This document shows, piece by piece, positions 1 to 6,788 of a stretch of DNA of 43,996 nt (the first letter of the stretch is position 1; every line of letters starts with the position of its first letter). The stretch lies in NCBI GenBank assembly GCA_021325365.1, contig JAJPHF010000073.1, forward strand, positions 1 through 43,996, written 5' to 3'. The DNA is from Pseudomonadota bacterium. GTDB lineage: Bacteria > Chloroflexota > UBA6077 > JAJPHF01. Under the pieces are notes generated by a model that had not been told where the DNA came from, made no database searches, and was given only the letters and a program-made list of their open reading frames with translations. Position numbers and translations under genes: made by a program.

Positions 1-395
1 CAGTGCGCGCGCACCACGGCGAAGCCGAGCAGGTCGCCGTCGAGGAAGAACGGCGTGTAGACGCACATGTTGTTCAGGTGCTGGCCGGCCACGCGCTGGT
101 GGTTGGTGAGGATCACGTCGCCCGGCGCGAAGCCGTCGCGCCCGAGCTGGGCGATCCCGTCGCGGATGACCACGCCCAGGTCGGCGACGAAGTGGGAGAC
201 GCCGCCCATGTTCTGGGCAATGAGCTGGCCGTCGGGGTCGAGCAGCGCGCAGCAGTAGTCGCGCACCTCGTAGATCATCATGTTGTACGACGTGCGCTGC
301 AGGTCGACCGACATCTCGTGGGCGATCGCCGGCAGCGCGTTGCGGATCACCTCCAGGGTGACCGGGTCGATCTTCAGCGCTCGCTTCGAGGCCAT
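1..395 (-). CDS. hyuB: Hydantoinase B / oxoprolinase subunit B, N-terminal part (runs off the window)
   Basis: The reverse complement from the ATG at 395 reads MASKRALKIDPVTLEVIRN and continues with the conserved QRTSYNMMIYE, D-F-S-like CALLDPDGQLIAQN, GVSHFVADLG and GDVILTNH blocks of the HyuB (N-methylhydantoinase B) family. This subunit works with HyuA in ATP-dependent opening of five-membered cyclic imides or 5-oxoproline-type rings in the cytoplasm. About 131 codons are present out of the roughly 550 usual for the family; the rest lies beyond base 1. It is the third gene of a minus-strand run after hyuA and a GNAT gene. The substrate cannot be told from sequence: hydantoin, acetone-carboxylase-like and oxoprolinase members look alike at this level. 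Confidence 0.92.
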   Translation of the reverse strand, partial: MASKRALKIDPVTLEVIRNALPAIAHEMSVDLQRTSYNMMIYEVRDYCCALLDPDGQLIAQNMGGVSHFVADLGVVIRDGIAQLGRDGFAPGDVILTNHQRVAGQHLNNMCVYTPFFLDGDLLGFAVVRAH

Positions 396-448
396 GCAGC
401 TTTCTCCCGCTCGCGGGCCGGCCGGGCGTTCGACTTCTAGCCAGAGTA

Positions 449-937
449 TCAGACCAGGCGCTTGCGCAGGACCACGCGGTCCTGGCCCGGGCCGGCGTAG
501 TCGCGGACGACCGGCACTGCGCCGCCCGCTGGCAGCATGCCGAGGCGGGCGTGGAAGGCCAGCGAGGCGCGGTTGCCGGGCGTGGTGACCGCCTTCAGCT
601 CGGTGCAGCCCTGCGCCCGCGCGTAGGCGGCGAAATGCTCGTATAGGCGCTGCGCCAGCCCGCGGCGGCGGTGCCCCTCGCGCACGCCGACGAGGTGCAC
701 GTAGCCGACCGGCTCGGTCTGCGAGAGGAGCCCGAACAGGTAGGCCACGACCTGGTCGCCGTCGCGGATCACGTAGGCGGTGTCCCCGAATTCGTAGAGG
801 AACATTGGGTGGTGCAGCGCCAGCGTGCGGTCGCTGCCCCAGAACGCCGCGACCTGCGCCAGGATCTGGTCGAAGTCCGCCTTCGTGCAGCGGGCGATCT
901 CGATTCCGTCCGCCCGCGGGTCGTGCGCGATCGCCAT
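449..937 (-). CDS. GNAT family N-acetyltransferase
   Basis: The product is about 162 residues with the GNAT fold. The acetyl-CoA binding loop is seen in VGVREGHRRRGLAQRLYEHF (R-x-x-G-x-A type), followed by GCTELKAVTTPGNRASLAFHARLGM, the usual alpha4/beta6 end. Such enzymes transfer acetyl from acetyl-CoA to an amine; the acceptor is unknown. I chose the ATG at 937 because GGAGG stands four bases before it and it gives the usual family length. An in-frame ATG at 1012 would add 25 residues. The first six codons (MAIAHD) occur at both ATGs, because an 18-base direct repeat covers 920-937 and 995-1012. The gene sits between hyuA and hyuB on the same strand, 86 bp after hyuA from this start, or 11 bp from the upstream one. 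Confidence 0.85.
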   Translation of the reverse strand: MAIAHDPRADGIEIARCTKADFDQILAQVAAFWGSDRTLALHHPMFLYEFGDTAYVIRDGDQVVAYLFGLLSQTEPVGYVHLVGVREGHRRRGLAQRLYEHFAAYARAQGCTELKAVTTPGNRASLAFHARLGMLPAGGAVPVVRDYAGPGQDRVVLRKRLV

Positions 938-1023
938 GCCGCCTCCGCGCGGGCACCTGGTAACAGCGCCAGATTCCCCGAAGTCCGCTCCCGTGTCGTG
1001 CGCGATCGCCATATCACGCGCTC

Positions 1024-3072
1024 TCAGGCGCCGCCGACGTGGATGACCAGCTCGCCGCTCTCGGCCGGGCGCGCCACGTCGCCGGGGAGCAGCACGGTGG
1101 TCGAGGCGTACTCCTCGACGATCGCCGGCCCCTCCACGGTGCGGCCGGCCGGCAGCCGCTCGCGGTCGTAGATCGGGCAGTCGACGGGCCGCCGCGGGTC
1201 GTCGAGCACGACCGGCCGGCGCCCGACCAGCGGGTCGCCGCCGGCAGCGGCCAGCGGCGGGAAGGCCGGGCGCTCGCGGCGGCCCCGCGCCGTGAGGCGC
1301 AGGTTGACGATCTCCACCGGCTCGCTCGTGGCGTGGTGGCCGTAGCGGCGGTCGTGCAGCTCGTCGTAGCGACGGCGGATCGTCGCCGGATCGCCGGCGG
1401 CCACCTCGTCGGCCGCGACCGGCGTCTGGACCGCGAACTCCTGGCCGACGTAGCGCAGGTCGAGGAAGCGCTGGTAGGCGAGCGCCGCGGGCCGCGCGCC
1501 CTCGCTCACCAGCAACCGGCCGGCCTGCTCCTCCAGCTCGGCGAACAGGCGGTCGATAGCGGCGAAGTCGGCCTCCGCCAGCGGCCGGTAGTAGGTGCGC
1601 ACGTAGTCGTGGCGCAGGTCGGCCAGGAGCATCCCGAGCGCCGAGAAGTGCGCCGGCAGGCGGGGCACGACGATCGTCGGGATGTGCAGCTCGCGGGCGA
1701 TGGCGGCGGCGTGCAGCGGCCCGGCGCCGCCGAAGGCGACCAGGGCGAAGTCGCGCGGGTCGAAGCCCCGCTCGACCGAGACGCCACGGACGGCCAGCGA
1801 CATCTTCGCCACAGCGATCTGGACGATCCCCAGCGCGGCCTGGGTCGGCTCGAGGTCGAGCGGCGCGGCGACCTTCGCGGCGATGCCCGCGCGTGCCGCC
1901 TCGACCTGCAGGGGCATCTCACCACCCAGGAAGCGGCCGGCGTTCAGGCGGCCGAGGACGACGTTGGCGTCGGTGATCGTCGGCTCGACGCCGCCCTGCC
2001 CGTAGCAGATCGGGCCCGGCGCGCCGCCGGCGCTGCGCGGCCCGACCTTGAGGGCGCCCACGTCGTCGATCCAGGCGATGCTGCCGCCGCCCGCGCCGAC
2101 CTCGACGACGTCGACCACCGGCAGCATCACCGGGTGGCCGCCGCCAGCGTCCTCGACGTGATAGCCCTGGGCGATCTCGGGGCGGCCGTCCTGCACCAGG
2201 CTGGCCTTGGCGGTGGTGCCACCCATGTCGAAGGCGATCACGTTCCGGTAGCCGATGGCCGGGCCGACCTCGGCCGCGGCGAGGATGCCGCCGACCGGCC
2301 CGGACTCCATCATCGCCACGGGGAGGCGCTTGGCCGCGGCCGGCGCCATTACGCCGCCGTTCGACTGCATGATCAACAGCCGCCCGCCGAAGCCGCGCGC
2401 CGCCAGGAGCGCCTCCAGGTCGTCCAGGTAGCGGCTCACCTTCGGCCCGACGTAGGAGTTCAGGACGGTAGTGCTGGTGCGCTCGTACTCGCGGTACTCG
2501 CGCAGCACCTCGTGCGACAGCGAGAGGTAGGCGCCGGGCAGCGCGTCGCGCAGGATGGCGCCCATGCGCCGCTCGTGCGCGGGGTTGGCCCAGGAGTGGA
2601 TGAAGCACACTGCCACGGCCGCGACGCCGGCCGCGGCCACCTGCGCGGCGACCGCCCGCGCCTGGGCCTCGTCGAAGGGCACGACGACCTGGCCGGCGGC
2701 GTCGAGGCGCTCGTCGACCTCGAAGGTCAGGTGGCGGGGCACGTAGGGCTCCGGCCGGCGGAAGTAGATGTCGTAGGCGTCCGGCCGGTTGCCGCGGCCG
2801 ATCTGGTAGACGTCACGCATGCCGCGCGTGACGACCAGCGCAGTACGCGCGCCGGTGCGCTCGATCGCGGTGTTGATGGCGATGGTCGAGCCGTGGACGA
2901 AGCTCTCGGCGGCGCCGACGTCGACGCCGCTCTTGGCCAGGCACTCGCCGATGCCCACGGCCAGGTCGGCCGGCGTGGTCGAGCTCTTGGCCTGGCGCAC
3001 CGTGCCGCGCGCATCGTCGAAGGCGACGAGGTCGGTGAAGGTGCCGCCGATGTCCAGGGCGATCGTCAGCAC
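1024..3072 (-). CDS. hyuA: Hydantoinase A / oxoprolinase subunit A
   Basis: This 682-residue protein is the ATP-binding partner of HyuB. The N-terminus has the actin/ASKHA phosphate loop LDIGGTFTDLVAFDD, followed by FVHGSTIAINTAIERTGA. The centre has MMESGPVGGILAAAEVG and AFDMGGTTAKASLVQDG (second phosphate loop). The C-terminal third has VAFGGAGPLHAAAIARELHI and LSALGMLLAD-like blocks. All are hallmarks of N-methylhydantoinase A, and the length is typical. Translation probably starts at GTG 3072, with GGAGAG just upstream. The known family role is ATP-driven cleavage of cyclic imides, 5-oxoproline or related rings; the exact substrate is open. It is the first gene of the hyuA-GNAT-hyuB run. 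Confidence 0.95.
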   Translation of the reverse strand: MLTIALDIGGTFTDLVAFDDARGTVRQAKSSTTPADLAVGIGECLAKSGVDVGAAESFVHGSTIAINTAIERTGARTALVVTRGMRDVYQIGRGNRPDAYDIYFRRPEPYVPRHLTFEVDERLDAAGQVVVPFDEAQARAVAAQVAAAGVAAVAVCFIHSWANPAHERRMGAILRDALPGAYLSLSHEVLREYREYERTSTTVLNSYVGPKVSRYLDDLEALLAARGFGGRLLIMQSNGGVMAPAAAKRLPVAMMESGPVGGILAAAEVGPAIGYRNVIAFDMGGTTAKASLVQDGRPEIAQGYHVEDAGGGHPVMLPVVDVVEVGAGGGSIAWIDDVGALKVGPRSAGGAPGPICYGQGGVEPTITDANVVLGRLNAGRFLGGEMPLQVEAARAGIAAKVAAPLDLEPTQAALGIVQIAVAKMSLAVRGVSVERGFDPRDFALVAFGGAGPLHAAAIARELHIPTIVVPRLPAHFSALGMLLADLRHDYVRTYYRPLAEADFAAIDRLFAELEEQAGRLLVSEGARPAALAYQRFLDLRYVGQEFAVQTPVAADEVAAGDPATIRRRYDELHDRRYGHHATSEPVEIVNLRLTARGRRERPAFPPLAAAGGDPLVGRRPVVLDDPRRPVDCPIYDRERLPAGRTVEGPAIVEEYASTTVLLPGDVARPAESGELVIHVGGA

Positions 3073-3216
3073 GCCGCTCTCCAGCCTGAGGGTCTCGCGG
3101 GCGGCGCCAGAGCCAGGCCCGGCCCGGGGGCGCGCCGCGAGGCACTATACCGCACCGAGCCCCGAGCGCGTTCCCGCCCCTTATCAGTAGCATGCCAATC
3201 CCCGCAACACCCTTGC

Positions 3217-3315
3217 CCTTCAGAGCGACGCCATCGCTACAGGGTGCCGAGCAGTGCCGATTGTTCGGGCCGTTGACGCGGGTGCCATCCTTCAGAGCGA
3301 CGCCGTCGCTACGGG
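3217..3315. repeat. Two-copy direct repeat in the hyuA to zinc-finger intergenic region
   Basis: The 24-base word beginning CCTTCAGAGCGACGCC and ending TCGCTAC occurs at 3217-3240 and again at 3289-3312, 72 bases apart, with one A/G difference; GGG follows soon after each. Each copy holds a short hairpin, GCGAC(GCC)GTCGC, perfect in the second copy. The second copy overlaps the 3' end of the zinc-finger gene at 3309. The remainder of 3073-3216 holds nothing else I recognise. Confidence 0.6.
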
Positions 3316-3578
3316 CCGCCCCGCGCGTCCGTCCGCCGGCGCGCGGGGCGGCCCTCCTGGGGCGCGCGACCGGCCCCTTTGCGGGTCCGGTACCGCTCCC
3401 GCTGCTCGGCGAGACGCTTCTCCCGGTGGCGCGAATAGCTCACCTTCTGTTGACAGCTATTCGAGCAGTACAGCCGCCGCGCCGTGGCCTCGAAGCGTGC
3501 GCCGCAGACCACGCATGTCTTCTCGACGAGCCTGATGCGCCGCTGGAAGTACCGCACCTCGATTCGCTGGTCAGCCAC
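3309..3578 (-). CDS. Small zinc-finger protein next to the methyltransferase gene
   Basis: From GTG 3578 (GGGGAG eight bases upstream) the product is about 89 residues: VADQRIEVRYFQRRIRLVEK, then a four-cysteine module CVVCGARF...YCSNSCQQ (C-x2-C, C-x3-C), then a very basic tail (SRHREKRLAEQRERYRTRK, ending in Arg/Gly/Pro-rich sequence). The module is the common CxxC/YCSxxC zinc-binding unit found in many tiny bacterial proteins. DNA binding is likely from the charge but not proven. An in-frame ATG at 3665 would lengthen it to 118 residues, but that extension would overlap a strong promoter facing the other way. It is divergent from the methyltransferase gene, so a regulatory role in the restriction system is possible but is only inference. 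Confidence 0.6.
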   Translation of the reverse strand: MADQRIEVRYFQRRIRLVEKTCVVCGARFEATARRLYCSNSCQQKVSYSRHREKRLAEQRERYRTRKGAGRAPQEGRPARRRTDARGGP

Positions 3579-3624
3579 CTGTGCTCTCCCCGCCAGCGCC
3601 GTCTTCACTGTATCAACGGCACAG

Positions 3625-3653
3625 TTGACAGACACCACCAGACTATCTATCAT
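3625..3653 (+). promoter_or_regulatory. Sigma-70-type promoter for the methyltransferase gene
   Basis: A consensus -35 TTGACA (3625-3630) is followed after exactly 17 bases by TATCAT (3648-3653). It points towards the methyltransferase start at 3822, with transcription expected to begin near 3660. Such a near-perfect promoter stands out in this GC-rich window and agrees with a transferred, strongly expressed modification gene. Confidence 0.65.
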
Positions 3654-3821
3654 CGGATCATACACGCAGTGAAGACGGTTGAGCTAGAGATGACCGCGAG
3701 CCGAATGCAGCTACGGCGTCGGACCACTGCCGATCAGGCGCCCGGGGTTCCGCTGATTTGGTATCCGACCGTGGCGTCGGGCGCCACTCCTCCCGGCGTC
3801 GCATCGCGTAAGATCACCGGG

Positions 3822-4745
3822 ATGAATGAGAGAGAGGGAACCGTGCCGGCCGCCGAACTGGTCCAGGCCGCCACACCGAGGGCGGACCAGTCGCGGGCTG
3901 TAGCCACCCACCACCGTCTACACCTGGGCGACGCTCGCGACCTGGGCTGGATTCCCGAGACGTCGGTCCACCTGGTGGTGACCTCACCGCCATACTGGAC
4001 GCTGAAGAAATATAACGATCATCCGGGGCAGCTTGGTGACGTTGCCGACTACGAGGCGTTCCTCGATGAGCTCGACAAGGTGTGGCGTCACTGTTACCGC
4101 GTGCTCGTGCCGGGCGGTCGCCTGGTGTGTGTTGTCGGCGACGTGTGTCTGGCTCGGCGGAAGAACCAGGGACGGCACATGGTGGTCCCGCTCCACGCCG
4201 ACATCTCCGTGCGCTGCCGGCGGATCGGATTCGATTACCTAACCCCGATTCTGTGGCACAAGATCGCCAACGCCAGCTACGAGGTCGAGAACGGCTCCGC
4301 CTTCCTGGGCAAGCCCTACGAGCCGAATGCCATCATCAAGAACGACACGGAGTACGTGCTCATGCTCCGTAAGCCGGGCGGCTACCGCAAGCCGACGGAC
4401 GAGCAACGGCGCACCTCCAGGCTCTCGAAGGATGAGCACGCTAAGTGGTTTCGCTCGATGTGGACGGATCTGCCGGGCGCCTCGACACGCGACCACCCAG
4501 CGCCGTTCCCGGTCGAGCTTGCTTACCGTCTGGTGCGGATGTTCTCTTTCCGGGAAGACACTGTCCTCGACCCGTTCGTCGGTACGGGCTCGACCGTGAT
4601 CGCGGCGATCCGTGCCGAGCGCAACAGCATCGGTAATGAGCTCGACCCCGAATACTTTCGGCGGGCAGAGGCCAACATGCGCCGCGAGCTAGCTCAAGCG
4701 CCGCTCTTCGCCACCGCTCCTACTCTCGTCGTAGATCAGCCCTGA
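3822..4745 (+). CDS. DNA methyltransferase, beta class (type II modification enzyme, probably N4-cytosine)
   Basis: The product is about 307 residues. Catalytic motif IV TSPPYW is at residues 54-59, preceded by HLGDARDL. AdoMet-binding motif I DPFVGTGST comes near the C-terminus, about residues 250-258, followed by GNELDPEYFRRAE. The order IV, target-recognition region, I is that of beta-class amino-methyltransferases, and S/T-P-P-Y favours N4-cytosine over N6-adenine, though not decisively. I start at ATG 3822; GTG 3843, with GAGGGA just before it, is a good alternative. The frame stays open upstream to 3192 but that part does not resemble a methyltransferase. It converges on, and overlaps by 26 bp, the putative nuclease gene, which makes a type II restriction-modification pair. 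Codon use is visibly less GC-rich than that of its neighbours, suggesting transfer. Confidence 0.9.
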   Translation: MNEREGTVPAAELVQAATPRADQSRAVATHHRLHLGDARDLGWIPETSVHLVVTSPPYWTLKKYNDHPGQLGDVADYEAFLDELDKVWRHCYRVLVPGGRLVCVVGDVCLARRKNQGRHMVVPLHADISVRCRRIGFDYLTPILWHKIANASYEVENGSAFLGKPYEPNAIIKNDTEYVLMLRKPGGYRKPTDEQRRTSRLSKDEHAKWFRSMWTDLPGASTRDHPAPFPVELAYRLVRMFSFREDTVLDPFVGTGSTVIAAIRAERNSIGNELDPEYFRRAEANMRRELAQAPLFATAPTLVVDQP

Positions 4746-5502
4746 CCGCGAAGCGCCGCTCGTACAACTCGCAGATCCGGTCGAGAAATCCCTCGTATCC
4801 GAATGGCGAGGCAAGCGGGGGAGCCGGCTCCTCCATGACCAGTCGGGCGGTCGGACTCACCCCGTCGTAGTCGATGGCCAGCACCAGCACGGCTTCGCAG
4901 CGGCCAACCGGGTCGCCCGGCTCATCGCGCAGCCTCATCGCGGTGAACATTTGGATTGTGCTGCGAGCGGCTGCTGCCGTGTTCTGCCCAGACGATTTCG
5001 CCGTCCGGGCGAAGGCGTCGGGGTTCCGGTATGCCAGCGCCGCGTTGATAACGATGGTGAAGGCCGCGATCGTCGCGGGGCTCGCGTTGTGGACGTGGCT
5101 GGCATACGCCCGCGCATCATTGTAACGGTTCGTTCGCGCCTTGCCGTGCGCGGTCATAATCGTCTTGTTTTCGAGCGTAATTGGCGCCGTGACCGGCGCG
5201 CCCTCAGTGTGTAGCTTTGTTCCGAGTATTACTCCGTCGATGTTCGGATCGATCTCCGATCCATCATCCTCATCATCTGCTCCGCCGTGAGCCAGCGGAG
5301 ACATGTGGCGACGACCAGTCAACCCGACATTCTGGCGAAGCTCGAGGGAGTGCGCATTGAACTTCTCTGCAATTAGGGGACAGCGGGCGCGCAGGTCTTC
5401 GACGATGCAGGCAGTCAGGAAATCAGAATGCCCCTGACCACGCGGGTTGAAGCCGACGTTCTCGTTGATCCAGTCCACGTACCGTTCTGGTGCCGTCGAC
5501 AT
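4720..5502 (-). CDS. Putative type II restriction endonuclease (PD-(D/E)XK type)
   Basis: I do not recognise the specific family of this 260-residue protein. It carries a plausible PD-(D/E)XK core: acidic DPNIDGVIL with D89, a 21-residue loop, then ITLENKT with E111 and K113, followed by a helix rich in Arg/Asn/Tyr (KARTNRYNDARAYASHVH). The N-terminus (YVDWINENVGFNPRGQGHSDFLT) is also reminiscent of restriction enzymes. Convergent overlap with a methyltransferase gene (26 bp) is classic for type II systems. The ATG at 5502 has AGGA seven bases upstream. It follows the lipA stop by only nine bases, so readthrough from lipA may express it. Base composition is lower in GC than the flanking genes. 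The nuclease function is inferred from context and motif. Confidence 0.72.
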   Translation of the reverse strand: MSTAPERYVDWINENVGFNPRGQGHSDFLTACIVEDLRARCPLIAEKFNAHSLELRQNVGLTGRRHMSPLAHGGADDEDDGSEIDPNIDGVILGTKLHTEGAPVTAPITLENKTIMTAHGKARTNRYNDARAYASHVHNASPATIAAFTIVINAALAYRNPDAFARTAKSSGQNTAAAARSTIQMFTAMRLRDEPGDPVGRCEAVLVLAIDYDGVSPTARLVMEEPAPPLASPFGYEGFLDRICELYERRFAVRADLRRE

Positions 5503-5511
5503 TCATCAGTC

Positions 5512-6477
5512 CTATTGTTCCTGCAGCGCGTCCACCTGCTCGCGGGCGTGGTAGGAGCTGCGGACGAGGGGGCCTGACTCGACGTGCGGGAAGCCGAGGG
5601 CGAGGGCCGCCTCGCGCAGCTCGGCGAACTCCTCCGGCGGCACGTAGCGCGCGATCGGTAGGTGCTTCGGCGTCGGCTGCAGGTACTGGCCGAGGGTGAG
5701 GATGTCGCAGCCCACCGCCCGCAGGTCGGCGAAGACCTCCAGCAGCTCCGCGCGCGTCTCGCCCAGGCCGAGCATCAGCCCGCTCTTGGTCGGCCGCGCG
5801 GGCGCCAGCGCCTTCGCCCGCTCCAGGAGCTCCAGCGAGCGCTCGTAGCGCGCCTTGGGCCGCACACGCCGGTACAGCCGCGGGACGGTCTCCGTGTTGT
5901 GGTTCAGGATCTCCGGGCGGGCGGCCATGATCGTTGCCAGCGCGTCCCAGTCGCCCAGCAGGTCCGAGATCAGCGCCTCCACCGAGCAGTCCGGCAGCAG
6001 GGCGTGGATGCGCGCGATCGTCTCGGCGAAGATCGCCGCGCCGCCGTCGGGCAGGTCGTCGCGGGTGACCTGGGTGAGCACGGCGTGGCGCAGGCCGAGG
6101 CGCTGGACGGCGCGGGCGACGCGCTCGGGCTCGGCGCGGTCGAGCGTGGGTGGCCGGCCGGTGGTGATGGCGCAGAAGCCGCAGGCCCGCGTGCAGACCT
6201 CGCCCAGCAGGAGGAAGGTCGCCGTGCCCTGCTCCCAACACTCGCCCATGTTCGGGCAGCGCGCCTCCTCGCAGACCGTGTGCAGCGCGAGGTCGCGCAT
6301 CAGCCGCCGCAGCCGCAGGTAGTTCGGCCCCCCCGGGAAGCGCACCTTGAGCCACTCCGGCCGGGCCGGCCGCGGCGTGGCCACGCCCACCCGCGCCGGC
6401 GCGCCGCCGGCCCGCGCACTCGGCGCCACTGCGCTCAGCGGGATGAACGCGGCCGACGACGCTGGCTGTTCAGGCAT
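5512..6477 (-). CDS. lipA: Lipoyl synthase
   Basis: This 321-residue radical SAM enzyme inserts two sulfurs into octanoyl groups on lipoyl domains. All signatures are visible. The auxiliary cluster cysteines are C69, C74 and C80 ([12 protein letters not shown]). The radical SAM cysteines are C95, C99 and C102 (CTRACGFC). The C-terminal RSSYHA carries the serine that binds the auxiliary cluster. HNTETV and [10 protein letters not shown] are standard LipA blocks. The N-terminal 35 residues are Ala/Pro-rich and poorly conserved, so a later start is possible. No lipB or lipoylated dehydrogenase lies nearby; upstream in the same direction come the ribbon-helix-helix gene, the S41 peptidase gene and tkt. 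Confidence 0.97.
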   Translation of the reverse strand: MPEQPASSAAFIPLSAVAPSARAGGAPARVGVATPRPARPEWLKVRFPGGPNYLRLRRLMRDLALHTVCEEARCPNMGECWEQGTATFLLLGEVCTRACGFCAITTGRPPTLDRAEPERVARAVQRLGLRHAVLTQVTRDDLPDGGAAIFAETIARIHALLPDCSVEALISDLLGDWDALATIMAARPEILNHNTETVPRLYRRVRPKARYERSLELLERAKALAPARPTKSGLMLGLGETRAELLEVFADLRAVGCDILTLGQYLQPTPKHLPIARYVPPEEFAELREAALALGFPHVESGPLVRSSYHAREQVDALQEQ

Positions 6478-6502
6478 GCCCGAAGCTCCACGGAGTGGAT
6501 TT

Positions 6503-6739
6503 TCAGCGCGCCGCCGGCGGCACGCGCACGTGGCCGAGCACGATGTCGTGAATATACTGCGTCAACTTCAGCCCGTGGCGGTCCGCCGCGGCGGCGACCC
6601 GATCGAGCTCGTCACCCGTGAACCTCACGGCCACCACCGCGCCGCGCTCGGGAACCGTCCCGCGCCGCTCGTCGGGCTCCCAGTCCCAGATGGTAGGGAC
6701 TGGAGGCTGGCGGGGCTGTTGCTCGTCCTCGGAACTCAT
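6503..6739 (-). CDS. Small ribbon-helix-helix-like protein
   Basis: The product is 78 residues. An acidic, Pro-rich N-terminus ([20 protein letters not shown]) precedes a segment [33 protein letters not shown], which has the strand-helix-helix pattern of MetJ/Arc-type DNA-binding proteins. Many such proteins are antitoxins or transcription regulators; no toxin-like partner lies beside it, so no toxin-antitoxin claim is made. The start is supported by AGGAGA eight bases before ATG 6739. It lies 25 bp upstream of lipA and 49 bp downstream of the S41 peptidase. Confidence 0.7.
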   Translation of the reverse strand: MSSEDEQQPRQPPVPTIWDWEPDERRGTVPERGAVVAVRFTGDELDRVAAAADRHGLKLTQYIHDIVLGHVRVPPAAR

Positions 6740-6788
6740 CGTTGTCTCCTATCGAGTCCGCTCTCGGGCGATTCGCGAAGAACTGGAC

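Noticed and set aside
1039..3276. 745-residue reading frame on the plus strand opposite hyuA
   Set aside because: An antisense shadow typical of GC-rich genes, rich in Arg/Ala/Val/Asp with no domain; hyuA on the other strand has clear motifs.
3192..3821. Open frame upstream of the methyltransferase start, giving a 517-residue protein
   Set aside because: The extra 210 residues do not resemble a methyltransferase, they overlap the zinc-finger gene on the other strand, and a strong promoter lies inside at 3625-3653.
6503..6739. Antitoxin of a toxin-antitoxin pair
   Set aside because: The ribbon-helix-helix pattern fits, but both neighbours are ordinary genes (lipA and an S41 peptidase), with no toxin-like frame.
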